DNA of 64,000 nucleotides from Manduca sexta (lineage: Eukaryota; Arthropoda; Insecta; Lepidoptera; Sphingidae). The DNA lies in assembly GCF_014839805.1 (NCBI RefSeq), contig NC_051129.1, forward strand, positions 11,102,920 to 11,166,919. The letters run 5' to 3'. This document shows, in pieces, positions 11,206 through 22,400 of this stretch (positions are counted from its first letter, which is position 1; the number at the start of each line of letters is the position of its first letter). Both the position numbers and the translations under genes were made by a program. The notes under the pieces were generated by a model. The model had not been told where the DNA came from and made no database searches. It was given only the letters and a program-made list of their open reading frames with translations.

Positions 11206-12828
11206 ACAAACAGCAGTCCGTGGCGTATGTGAAACCTTTGGATCTATTTCTAACATAAACATATCCATATAAAAACCACTATTGATTGTATTTACCACAC
11301 AAGACTTGTCGCTAGCAGAGCGTACAATTTAAATATACGAACGTGTATATAATATAATCTCGAAATCTCCAAGCTATAAATACTTAAAACAACGCCTTCT
11401 GTTCAGAATATTACAACAAACAAAATCTAATAAAACAAAAACATCGTCAGGTATTCGCCGGAATATCTGCTGGTGTGCAAAATTTATTGTAAGTACGTAC
11501 TGGCACGAAAATATTATCTAACTTTACATACCAATTTCACGCTCACGTATTATGTATTTCAAGTTGAATTTACCTTATCATATTTCTTGGTCTTCATATC
11601 GTGTGACACGATGTATATTTAAAAAGCATATTTGTATTTATTTCAGTATTAGTCTAGAATAACATGTTTGTATTTTGTTCTTTCTTGTAACACGATGTAC
11701 TTATAGGAGAAAATTGTGGAGAAGCAGTAGAGGAGTTAGGGGTTGACGAAGAACTGCCCAGGGCTTTACACTTACAAGGGGCAAAAAAGTCTCTCCTTCG
11801 GAAATAGGATAACAAGACCTTGCAAAAATCTTTCACCCAAAACCGTGTACTAGGTATGGCCGAGAAGGACAAAAAAGGCATTATATTTATATCAAATACA
11901 GTGCCAATATGATAAAAAATTACAAAATAAAAAATTGTGAAAGGTGTGCCCGAAGAGGTATTCTCTATTACTCATAATTCACTTGGAATCATTTTTACAT
12001 TTTGTAGTCAGAGAGATTACCGGAAGCCCAAAAAATCTTCTATATCCATTCTTTTTCTCGTATATCTGCAAGACAAGCAGTATTTTTAACATCACCAGTG
12101 TGATAGACATATTCACATAATAAAATTACACATACTAGATCATCTATCGACATTCTGATAAAAACAACTTTATAACTCACTTTTGGTAACAAATTCATCT
12201 CCCAATCTTATATATTCAAATAGAATATTTCTTTTCCCACCGCAGCCCGTTCCTTGACCCTCTCACATACCCAGCGCAAATTACTTATACGATTCAATCA
12301 TTGGTTTTGTATATCAATGGGTTTTTTTACAAATCAAACTCGTAATGCCTTTCTGATGTACACATGGGAACAAACCGTGTTTTTCGTTTCAAAAATCCTT
12401 CGGAATAGTATTGGTTTATTTATTTTTGCCGCCAGGGTGCAAGTTGTTTGTATTTATCGACCGCAAATAAAATAGAGCGGATATAAATCGAACGAATTAA
12501 GGATGGTTTAACATTGGCGATCTTTTCGCTCTAAACGATCTTGCCTGCAGAGATGTTGTGTAGAAAGAAAAGTAGATTTATTGTTGATACAATAAAAATG
12601 TGTATAAACTTTTAACATAAAGAAAAAAACAAGTTTACCTATTGTGCCAACAATAAATCCTCATTCAGCTCCTCACTGCCGCTTAGCCGATACTACAGAA
12701 CTGATTTTCATTAAAGGCCCCAGCTGACATTTAAGCGCTAGGTCGCTTCGGGTATTTTGGTAACGATATTGTAAAAAAAAATTATTCAAGATGGATAAAC
12801 TCAGTCACAAATATTTTTAGCCCGACCC
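11206..12828. other. gene-free stretch
   Basis: No supported gene. ORFs at 11654-11881 (minus) and 12254-12475 (plus) have no recognisable motif and are treated as chance. Confidence 0.4.
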
Positions 12829-12953
12829 AGTATTAGAACCCAGGATGTGTCCTCGACCTCCAATCTGGCACAAATTCAAAACTTTAACCTAGCATTAGAA
12901 CCCCAGGATCTAACCTCGACCTCCAATCAGGCACAAATTCAAAACTTCAAATA
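12829..12953 (+). repeat. two tandem copies of a 63-bp unit
   Basis: CCTCGACCTCCAATC-GGCAC recurs at 12851 and 12914, a period of 63 bases, with CATTAGAACCC-CAGGATNT before each copy. As 63 is a multiple of three, the small ORF at 12847-13074 shows a 21-residue repeat (TSTSN-AQIQNF words). Probably a duplicated repeat fragment rather than a gene. Confidence 0.6.
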
Positions 12954-13214
12954 CCCTATACAGGTAATTATATTGCAAAAAAAATCATTTTCTTTTAACA
13001 TAGTAAATTCTAAAGAAAAGAAAATAGAATGTTGGTTAAAATCTTCAATCAATCAATTGTTGATCGAAGGTTAAAATACGAAACTTCGATAGTATATCAG
13101 CGATTTGAAGTTGAGAATCTCTTCAGCTACTTATGTGGGTGACTGTACATGGGTTAATAAAGACACTAGACTAGGGCAATAAAATGTCATCCACTGCTGC
13201 GGCAGTTGTGCAGT

Positions 13215-13270
13215 GATGAGACGAATAACTCTAACCTCATTTCATCTTGGTTAGAGTTATTCGTCTTATC
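13215..13270. other. 22-bp inverted repeat (hairpin) with 12-base loop
   Basis: The left arm 13215-13236 pairs with 13249-13270 along GACGAATAACTCTAACC with a single G/A difference (a G-U pair in RNA). No gene adjoins it. Confidence 0.7.
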
Positions 13271-14353
13271 ATTCATCCATTATGAAAAAATCCATGACGT
13301 TTATCCACGGTTTAATTATTTGTATAAGTCAAGTTGAATGCCTAATGACAGACCAAATTACTACGAACCTTTTTAAGAATAAATTATAAAGATCGTCCCA
13401 ACATGATTCCTTAGTCCCTACTGAATGAAAAAGGCAAAAAGGTATATTCCCACTGCCTAATTATCTTTAAACATCCACATTGTGTACTTTTTATTAACGC
13501 CAAGGACAAAATACATTTGACATTGCTCCGTCCCCAATTTTTTCCAGCCTTGTGATTTGAAACCTTTCTACCCTTTGATGTTTAACATATTTTTTATTTA
13601 TGAAAATTTACCTTTGCATTTGTATGGGTTGCGGTTTTATTGCAGTTATATTAAAAGGGTCTTGAAAGCCCTTTATCGAGTAAGATTCAAGGAATTACGA
13701 CTTTTGTTGATTTTTTTCTGCCCCGATTTTAGTTTACCAAATTCTATATTATTTTCAAAGGACAAAGTCTATTTAAGTAAAGAGTTTAAATGTTATGTTT
13801 GTTTATCGCGACTTTATGATAGCCTGGGGTCGGAATGTATTATGTGGAATCTTAGATACTTTACCAATTGAATATTACAGCACATAACGTAAAGAAAGAT
13901 CAATAAAAAATAAAATCAACGCATCAATGATTCCTTTAGCACAGATGTTTCTGATCAACACTGATCTTTCATCACATACTCGTATGTTTTAAAAAACAAA
14001 CCAAGCGTTTTATCCAAGAACGCACTTCAATAACAAAAGTTGAGACAAATCAGATACTTCGGAAGAGTTCACAAGAATAGCGGACAGAAGTCGCAAGTCA
14101 AAATTCAAACAACATTTTTCAAAGTTTTATATAAATTATTCAGTGGCAATCAGGGAACGCCGCATTGCGCCGTCCCGGCAAATAAGTGGAATATTTTGAA
14201 CTACACGTGAAGTGATTGATTTCGCTTTGTTTCCAACGGTAATGTTTTGGGAAGAGTTATGTGCAGTGCAAACCATTTTTAAACATGCTATGGTTTTGGA
14301 GGTATTTTTCATTTATCAATTAGGAAATAGATGCCATTAATCTGATGATTATA
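13271..14353. other. gene-free stretch with one unsupported ORF
   Basis: An ORF of 104 codons at 13557-13871 (plus) is rich in Phe/Leu/Tyr, as chance ORFs in AT-rich DNA tend to be. It shows no signal peptide or family motif I recognise, so it is not called as a gene. Confidence 0.4.
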
Positions 14354-14662
14354 TATAATAATAACAGCAGATCTGTAGTATATACTGTCGCAACGCTGGG
14401 CACGGGCCTCCTCCACTACTGAGAGGGATTAGACCTTAATCCACCACGCTGGCCTAGTGCGGATTGGTAGACTTCACACACTCAAAAATTCTACGAAGAA
14501 TTTCTCAGGTACGCAGGTTTCCTCACGATGTTTTCCTTCGCCGTTAAAGCAAGCGATAATTCACAAAGAATACACACATATCTCTTTATAAAAGTCAAAG
14601 GTGTGTAACCTTGGGATTCGAACCTACGAATATTCGTATAGGCAGTCCGTTCACATCCAAGT
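14354..14662 (-). repeat. SINE family A copy 1
   Basis: Reverse-oriented SINE: the AAT-type tail is at the left (about 14354), then CTCCTCCACTACTGAGAGGG, CCACGCTGGCCTAGTGCGG and TTTCCTCACGATGTTTTCCT, towards a diverged tRNA-like head at the right (GGGATTCGAACCTACG = B box on the minus strand). The A box end is degraded here. Confidence 0.8.
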
Positions 14663-14778
14663 AAACAACAACTTATTTAATGATTAATTTACCATGAAAT
14701 TAGAAAGTCGATTCAGATTAAAAGTATTTTATAGATAAAATTCAGATTGTATCGTACACTAATTCGAAAGATATATAC

Positions 14779-14951
14779 TGTAAGAGATTATGTAATCGAT
14801 TAGAAAATAATGTTATGTGTCCCATCCCTACACAGAACCCTCTCTAGTTCCGGTGCTCAGCCATGTAACATGTCTGTACAATAATATAATTGTAATATCC
14901 ATTTAATCACAATAAATACATATTAAATAAGAAACCTATCATTATTTTATA
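14779..14951 (+). repeat. 5' LTR of compact gypsy element
   Basis: Starts TGTAAGAGATTATGTAATCG and ends ...ATTATTTTATA. It ends in TA rather than the usual CA. An AATAAA at 14911-14916 could serve as the poly(A) signal in the R/U5 part. The 3' copy appears identical. Confidence 0.93.
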
Positions 14952-14962
14952 TGGCGCAGTCG
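14952..14962 (+). other. primer-binding site (tRNA-Ser type)
   Basis: TGGCGCAGTCG immediately follows the 5' LTR. The same PBS is used by Drosophila gypsy-group elements such as 17.6 and 297, assigned there to tRNA-Ser (from memory). The short leader of about 50 bases then leads to the ORF start. Confidence 0.8.
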
Positions 14963-15013
14963 TAAATGACACAAGAAAAATAAGGTTTCAAGAAAGAAAA
15001 TAAAGTGATTAAA

Positions 15014-16540
15014 ATGGATTTGAAGCAGCCATCGCCATTACAATTGACCGCATGTTCTAATCCCAGTGAACAGTGGAAGAAATGGAAACAAAGGTATAAA
15101 CCTGGTAAAGATTTATTAATAGCAGATTCATTATCAAGAGATTGTAATAATTGTAATGAGACTATTATGGAAAAAGAAATTGAAGCTCAAGTAGGAATGG
15201 TAGTTAGTAACTTACCAGTTACGGATAGAAAGTTAGAAATATTTAAACAGGAGACTATAAATGATTCTGAATTACAAAAACTAAAAGAATATTTAACTAA
15301 TGGATGGCCAGACATGTATAATGTACCTACATGTTTGAAACCATATCATTCTGTGAAAGATGAGTTATTTGTTTGTGACAATTTAATTTTTAAAAATAAT
15401 TGCATTGTTGTACCAAATACATTAAGAACTGAGATGTTAGATAGAGTTCATTATAATCATTTAGGTATAGAAAAATGTAAAACAAGGGCAAGGTCTTGTA
15501 TGTTTTGGCCCTCAATGAACAAAGATGTTGAAAATAAAGTTTTGAATTGTAATACATGTGATAGGTTTAGAAAAAGCAATGTAAAAGAACCTATGAGAAT
15601 AAGAGAAATGCCAGTTAAACCTTGGACAGATTTAGGTTGTGATGTATTTAATTACAGAAATAATAATTATTTGATTTTAGTGGACTATTACAGTAAATAC
15701 ATTGAAGTTGAAATGTTAAAAGATCTCAGTGCAGAAATAACAATAAGTGTTTTAAAAAATATGTTTAGTAGATTTGGAATTCCACAGATATTATATTCTG
15801 ATAATGGACCTAATTTCTCTAATATTAAATTTAGACAATTTACTAAACAGTGGAATTTTATACATAAGACAAGTAGTCCATTATATCCGCAAAGTAACGG
15901 TTTAGCGGAAAGATATATACAAACAGTAAAAAATATGTTTAAGAAATGTGATTATGAAAGTAAAGATAAAAGTTTAGCATTATTAGAATATAGAAACACA
16001 CCAATATCAAGTGAATTTGGTTACAAATCTCCAGCAGAATTGTTGATGAATAGGAAAATATCAGGATTGTTACCTCATCAACAAGAGATAAGTAAAGAAA
16101 ATAGAGATATTCAGAATAGTTTATATAAAAATGCTTGGAAATATAAGAAATATTATGATAGAAATACAAGAAAATTAAAAGAATTAGGGAAAGGAGAAAA
16201 GGTAATATTAAAAGATAGTAATACTAAAAAACCATTATCATACGCTAAAGTAGTAAGTAAGGATGATAGACCTAATTCATTTAAAATTGTAACCGAAAAT
16301 GACCAAAGGTTGGATAGGAATAGGAGATATCTTTTAAAGTGTAATGATCAAAGCGAAATGAAAATAGAAACTGGTAGAAATTATGATAGTATTGAAATAG
16401 ATGATGAAAATAGTGTAACACATGATAACTGTAACAATGAAAATATAGAACTGTGTGATTTAAATAAAAATGTAAATGAGACTAAAAGTAGAGCCGGAAG
16501 GACTATTAAAAAACCTGCGTATTTGAAAGATTATTGTTGA
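15014..16540 (+). CDS. Gag-N-terminus / integrase fusion protein of gypsy-type element (508 aa)
   Basis: Uninterrupted frame of 508 codons from the ATG at 15014. Residues 1-28 (MDLKQ...SEQWKKWKQRY) look like a retroelement Gag start. Residues 29-42 (KPGKDLLIADSLSR) are the standard end of the gypsy RNase H region, so Gag remainder, protease and RT are deleted in frame. Then comes a full integrase. The zinc finger is H146, H149, C179, C182. The catalytic triad is D210, D263 and E299, with exactly 35 residues between the last two. A basic C-terminal region follows, ending AGRTIKKPAYLKDYC as in many gypsy Pol proteins. All catalytic residues are present, so the protein may bind and join DNA; this is inference. 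An alternative GTG start at 15005 is unlikely. Expression would come from the 5' LTR. Confidence 0.92.
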   Translation: MDLKQPSPLQLTACSNPSEQWKKWKQRYKPGKDLLIADSLSRDCNNCNETIMEKEIEAQVGMVVSNLPVTDRKLEIFKQETINDSELQKLKEYLTNGWPDMYNVPTCLKPYHSVKDELFVCDNLIFKNNCIVVPNTLRTEMLDRVHYNHLGIEKCKTRARSCMFWPSMNKDVENKVLNCNTCDRFRKSNVKEPMRIREMPVKPWTDLGCDVFNYRNNNYLILVDYYSKYIEVEMLKDLSAEITISVLKNMFSRFGIPQILYSDNGPNFSNIKFRQFTKQWNFIHKTSSPLYPQSNGLAERYIQTVKNMFKKCDYESKDKSLALLEYRNTPISSEFGYKSPAELLMNRKISGLLPHQQEISKENRDIQNSLYKNAWKYKKYYDRNTRKLKELGKGEKVILKDSNTKKPLSYAKVVSKDDRPNSFKIVTENDQRLDRNRRYLLKCNDQSEMKIETGRNYDSIEIDDENSVTHDNCNNENIELCDLNKNVNETKSRAGRTIKKPAYLKDYC

Positions 16541-16543
16541 TTT

Positions 16544-16557
16544 GGAAAGAAAGGGGA
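16544..16557 (+). other. polypurine tract
   Basis: GGAAAGAAAGGGGA directly before the 3' LTR, four bases after the ORF stop; it would prime plus-strand synthesis. Confidence 0.85.
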
Positions 16558-16730
16558 TGTAAGAGATTATGTAATCGATTAGAAAATAATGTTATGTGTC
16601 CCATCCCTACACAGAACCCTCTCTAGTTCCGGTGCTCAGCCATGTAACATGTCTGTACAATAATATAATTGTAATATCCATTTAATCACAATAAATACAT
16701 ATTAAATAAGAAACCTATCATTATTTTATA
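16558..16730 (+). repeat. 3' LTR of compact gypsy element
   Basis: Base-for-base the same as 14779-14951 as far as read; AATAAA at 16690-16695; followed by the target duplication TATAC. Confidence 0.93.
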
Positions 16731-16735
16731 TATAC

Positions 16736-17241
16736 TTTTCGGAAGGCACATAACCTAAAATCATGTTTACTTTTAATCATAATTCTAGATTTGAGTACCT
16801 TATAGTTCAAGCTAATATATTTGTTCAACAAACTGACGCAATATATCTCAGTCGGTTTCAGACCGTTTGAGCCGATTGCAGACCGCCTATATCTTACAAG
16901 AGCTTGTGTACACCTCACATTCACTGTATATTCAAGTTGAAAATTATACACAATTGTATGCGTTCTTATCCATACACTACGTTATTTAAGTTACAAATTA
17001 AATAAAAATGTTGTTTATAGCCTCGTCAATAATATTTCTCAATAGCTCACGATATAAATATTATAAATGACCTCCTCTTTACTATCGGAAGCAGTTATTT
17101 ATATAACATCTGTAAAGAGAGGTTTTTAATCGACAAATATAAACTAGACTTAAGTATGTATATACTAGCAACAGTGTGAGGCCTAGGGCGAAAACAAAAA
17201 GAAAGATCTCTAATTTCAACAACTTAGTAGATAAGATGTTT
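16736..17241. other. gene-free stretch
   Basis: No supported feature; the ORF at 16721-16951 (minus) overlaps the LTR end and is chance. Confidence 0.4.
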
Positions 17242-17567
17242 TAATAATAATAATATCAGCCCTGTATTATATACTTACCCACTGCTGAGCACGAGCCTCC
17301 TCTACTACTGAGAGGGATTAGGCCTTAGTCCACCACGCTGGCCTAGTGCAGGTTGGTAGACTTCACACACCTTCGAAATTCCTATAGAGAACTTCTTAGA
17401 TGTGCAGGTTTCCTCACGATGTTTTCCTTCACCGTTAAAGCGAACGATAAATTCACAAAGAATACACACATGATTTTAGAAAAGTCAGAGGTGTGTGCCC
17501 TTGGGATTTGGACCTGCGGACATTCGTCTTGGCAATCCGTTCCACACCCAACTAGGCTATCGCCGCT
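17242..17567 (-). repeat. SINE family A copy 2 (near full length)
   Basis: Minus-oriented. The AATAATAAT tail is at 17242. The tRNA-like head at the right end reads, on the minus strand, GCGGCGATAGCCTAGTTGGG: an A box TAGCCTAGTTGG matching the pol III consensus TRGCNNAGYNGG. The B-box region at about 17500-17515 is GGTCCAAATCCC. This is the best complete copy of the family here. Confidence 0.88.
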
Positions 17568-19010
17568 ATTCTAAGATGTTTTACATTCCCTAATTAAAAC
17601 GGTGGTTAAAATGGCCTCAGTTTGACATCGCGCGAGGTCCATCTTCTTTATCGTCTAGTTGCCCGGGTCCCTCCCCCCTAAGGCACCCACTGTATACTAC
17701 TATTGTACTACACACATTACATTACATATACTATACTTTAACTGTACAGCATCAGAATAAACCTCTTTCGTTTCGTGATCAAACTTTTCATACCTTCAAT
17801 TAGATTAAGGACTTATCCATTTTGCCGGATGTCAAGAGCTGGTTATTCGGTTATCGGTTTCTCTTATAAGCATATAAATATTTAATTTTCAAACACACCT
17901 TCAGATAGACTAAGGATTCAGAACACGATTTACATACTGATATTAACGTGTATTTGATAATACCGATTGATTTCCGTCATATGCAATCATGTAAAATATA
18001 ATACATACATATATATTACCTATTCGTAACGTCTTATGATGAAATTGCTTTATTGTACAGTTCATTGCATAAGAAATAGCGGATTTATTTTTAATTCAAA
18101 TTTTTATCAACTGGTATAAATAAGTATTCACAGCAATACGCGATTAGTCTCAGAACACAAAAATGCTAAGAAAAAACGGGTTCATTCAATATATAAAGTT
18201 GTAAGTTGCAATCTTTTATTAATTTAGTGCGAACATTATTTTGTAAGCATAAAAAAATATAATATTTATATTTTTTTCGAATTACTAACTTTTGGAATTT
18301 TATCAATATTCAATTTAATCAAACTAAAATGTTTAAAAATACAGAATCTAATGGTGAATGTAATTTTAGCGAAAATATTATTTATGTGTAAGGAACGATT
18401 GTATAAATCATGGGTCTTACCAAATTGGTTGCCTCAAACTTTAATGTCTAAAGTTTGACACTAATAAGATCGTAAATTATCAAAAACTGTCTCATTTCCA
18501 ATGTAAATTGGCATAGCAGCTCGTATGTCTTTATAATTTGGCACATATAATTATATAATGATATTCAACTTTACATTATTTTGAAAGTATAAAACAATTA
18601 ATTTGTAGCTTTTGGAACAAGATTTCAAAATTATGCCTGGTTGGAATAGCAGTCTATTCAATAATAACGCGCGAAAGTAATAAAATTTTCAATTTCTTTC
18701 TTTTAATTGATAGCGAGTCAACCCTATTTTGCTAATTTGAGCAATCTAATTAACTCATCTAATTTATCAGTATGTAATCATTTTTATTTATAGTTTATCA
18801 CTTATTCCACCCGCGATATTATATTGGTTATGCTGGCGTCAATTTTAATTTATCTCCATTTGGAATTTGTTTATTTACTGAAATACGAAGAGATTTTATT
18901 ATCAAATACTATGAGCCGAGATATTGGGTGAATCACCTCATTTTGTGAATAATGTTCGTATTATAACAGGATTTTAGGTGAATTGGACACCACGCAGACA
19001 CTATCAGGTT
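17568..19010. other. gene-free stretch
   Basis: AT-rich, no supported gene, RNA or assigned repeat. Confidence 0.4.
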
Positions 19011-19312
19011 TTTTTTTATTGCTTGAATGACGAGACGAGCTTGCCGTTCGCACTATCGTGCTTACTATCGTAAGCGATACGACCGCCCATAAACAATAGA
19101 AACACCATTCAACACTTTACAAAGCATTGCCTGGGATTCCACTGCGCTCACCATCCTGAGAAATGAGATGTTAAGTCTTTTTATAGTAGTTACACTGGCT
19201 ACAATATCCTTCAAACACAAAAATACAACAGTGCCTGCACCATGCTGTTTGGCGGTAGAAATAGACATCGCGGTGGTATCTACCCCGGCGGGCTCTCGCG
19301 TATGAAAGACCT
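19011..19312 (+). repeat. Family C interspersed repeat, copy 2 (long)
   Basis: Runs from TTTTTTATTGCTTGAATGAC through GATACGACCGCCCATAAACA and ATTCCACTGCGCTCACCATC to GGCGGGCTCTCGCG. It matches the copy at 62906-63215 over its length. Short ORFs here are read-through. A second partial copy in the opposite orientation abuts at 19313. Confidence 0.75.
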
Positions 19313-19422
19313 GCCTAGAATGTTGTATGGTGTTTCTACTGTTTATGGGTGGTCGTATCGCTTACCACTAGGCGAACGGCAAGCTCGTCTCGTCATTCAA
19401 AGCCATAAAAAAATACATTATC
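19313..19422 (-). repeat. Family C interspersed repeat, inverted partial copy
   Basis: The reverse complement of this segment reads GAATGACGAGACGAGCTTGC, then GCGATACGACCACCCATAAA. It is the first 100 bases of family C in opposite orientation, forming a foldback with 19011-19110. Confidence 0.75.
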
Positions 19423-22400
19423 GGATGCGGTTACTTAATTAATATTATAGGAACTGTTGTTAGATATTCCGACGGCATTTCGCACGAATTTATATTATTT
19501 TTAACAGTCAACAAAACAATGATCGTCTAAAATATAACTTTCACTAAAGTAACGTCTACTGAGAAAAAGTTTTCGTGCTCACTGGTTCCAAGAGAATATC
19601 TTAAAATTTTCTGCTCCTGTGAGAAAAACTCCCTCGGGATAGAGGTTATATGAGGTTACAATGATGCGTGATGTGTAGATCCAATTGAAATATTAGGCCC
19701 TGTTCATACTGATTATGAGTGAATTCGGAGAATTTAATTTATAGTGTGCACTACCTTCTAGTAACGTTCTTAATTATTAATAGGTACCTTTTTGTTAGAT
19801 TTAAAATATCCCCTTAAACCCAAAATGTTTGAAAAGACGTCCTCTCTTTTCTTCTTCTTCTAAAATCTAAATCTTAGGATTAACGATAAATAAATATTTT
19901 TTATTCCAGAACAGTACACAGTAGAAATTTTAATTCCAACAAGAGTCAGCACACGGATGAAGTCGTGACAGAATCAAGTAGACCATAAGCTACAGCCTCC
20001 TCTCGTCATTAAGGTATTAAATCATAACAAAATAAACCAAATAGACCTTATTACAATTTAATAACTACGTCACTGTGTTTCCACCCTAACACGTCCGAGT
20101 ATCCCGATACTGCGTGCTCCGAGTTTGTCTTCACCCTCACGTGCCAACTTCTAAATCTCTTAGTTACTATAACCTAGACGATAAAACTTGTTCATTTATA
20201 CTGCAATGTATTTGTAACTTTACAAGTTCAATGAACTTTATAAATTCATATAACTGCAGTGTTAGATGTGTAAGGTGGCATGACTATGAAAATATCTCAG
20301 ATCTCTGATAGAACATTTACATATGTTATTACTAAAAGTACGGCCTGTATACCATAGAGCTTTTTGACTGTTAGAAACGACTCTGGGGTGTAAAATGCTT
20401 CATTTAAACTATAACCTTTTTGGCGCGACAACTTTGAGCCCAGCTCCAAATCTATGGCAACTTACAAAGATGCACTGAGGACGCTCATAAACACGAAAAG
20501 ACACTAACGTATACTCCAATACAAAATCAACCAACCGCAATAGCCTCTCACCGGCCATTGGAGTTCCCATGACTCATCGAAGTTCGAACATCGTGTTTCT
20601 AACTTCTAAGGTATCCCATTTTCAAACATTTGAAGATACTTTTTAAAAACGTGCATTTTATATTGAAACAAACTACTAGTATTGGGAACATAGTCTTATT
20701 TTCTACAGATAATTAAATAGTATGACAATATTCAAAAATTTTATAAATGTGATTAAAATAAACGTGATGTTTTTGCTGAATTGGTACTATTTATTTATGT
20801 TATAAGATTTTAAAAAACAGCGGCCTGGGCTTTACGACTTTGCCTCCTTTGCCTTATGTGAAAAATTTAAGAGCTCTATGGGTATCTTTTGTGAGCTCTA
20901 AAGTATATATATTTTGTACAAAGCATCTGGAGTAAACTATAATAGTAAACAGAGTACTTCACTTATACAACCTCTAACCTCCCTCAGGATATGGCGGTGT
21001 GTGTTACCACTACCAAGGAATTATATTCCCTACGAGCGAAAAACGTTTTCTAGGATTTAACAACCCCTCTGATTTTTTTTGTAGCTAACCTAGATTATTC
21101 TTCACACACAAATAATCGTATTTTACTTAAATAGGAAACGTATTTATTGAGAAAAATTATATAAATCCAATTCTATATTAAATTAATAGAGAAAAGAAAA
21201 TGTTAACAACTATCGCCTAACTAATCAACGCTGAATATAATTATGTTATAATATTTATTCAGTCTTTTGCGTCACAGGAAATGAGACAAAATATTATATT
21301 ACTATGACAGACATATACAACGTGTATTAATAAGGCCCCTCATAGTAAATAACTACCCTATAATAAATGTTTAACCGCATTTTTTAATTGCCTCATATCT
21401 AGATGAACCAAAATTGTGATAGTAATAATAATAATTTTATGAGCACAAAAAATTACAACTAATACAATAAACATATTATCGATGTCGTTTAAGAAAATAA
21501 AATTGCGAAGTAAATACTAAATAGAACTTACTAGAATGTTTTCCGTTATTTCAATGTAGGATATGTTCTAGCTGATAAACTCTGACATTTTCTACAAGCA
21601 AGATACAGAGACATAACTCAGCATTATCAGGCATTAGCATTATCGAAATACAGGTACCCTCTTGAATTATAAAGGTCTATATCGTAAAACTAAAATGTAC
21701 CCAAAACTTAGTATCACAATATCTATTTTCCTCTATCATGAACAACAATACATTTCAAATCGCAGAAATATTCGTATCAATACTTCCCTAAATGAACAAT
21801 TTTCTTCTCGTTTTTTACTAAAAATAATTTTCAAAATCATACAAATGTAAATCAACGATATTAATGTTTAAAATTTATAGTATGTACCACAAATCTATTT
21901 AATTCCCCAAATTCCAACTTCTACCATAAAAGATTAAACCTATTACACGAATTGGAATACCTTTTTGTTTAAAATAGGCTAGCGTGTCAGATTTCAAATC
22001 CACAAACGTGACAATGCCTAATTGCCGTAAAACATTGGAGCTCAGAAGTTCAAAAGGCTTAAAGGGGCTTAACTGTAACCTATTTTGAGACCGCATGCGT
22101 TATATTTCCTTTACGTGTCAAATTAAAGTTAGTTTCCGGCACGTACTCGCATTTCGCGCCTGGTTTCTCAAATTTTCATGAACAGGGAACATTTAATTGA
22201 AATTCCGAGTTAGGCCGCAGTTTACACGATGCATGTTATAAATAGTACATATATAACTTTAGTATGCTTTGATGTATAGTTCTATTAGTTTTAGGTACCT
22301 ATGTTTATCGTTCTATAGCTGCATTGATGAAAAATCTACTCTTAACGTAATTTAAAAATGTGACATCAAAGTATCGGGCATCGACGGCGCATTTGCCGTA

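Larger units (their letters stand above)
14779..16730 (+). mobile_element. compact Ty3/gypsy LTR element encoding a Gag-start/integrase fusion
   Basis: Complete short LTR element of 1952 bp. Two 173-bp LTRs (14779-14951 and 16558-16730) show no difference on visual comparison, so insertion or LTR conversion is recent. TATAC flanks both sides (14774-14778 and 16731-16735) as a 5-bp target duplication (6 bp if one LTR base is counted as target). A primer-binding site (TGGCGCAGTCG at 14952) adjoins the 5' LTR, and a purine tract (GGAAAGAAAGGGGA, 16544-16557) adjoins the 3' LTR. Between them is one intact ORF with integrase but no protease, reverse transcriptase or full Gag. Reverse transcription and packaging would have to be supplied by a full-length relative. 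Confidence 0.93.

Noticed and set aside
13557..13871. 104-codon ORF on the plus strand
   Set aside because: Composition is what AT-rich non-coding DNA gives (Phe, Leu, Tyr, Lys), with no motif, no signal and no neighbouring exon.
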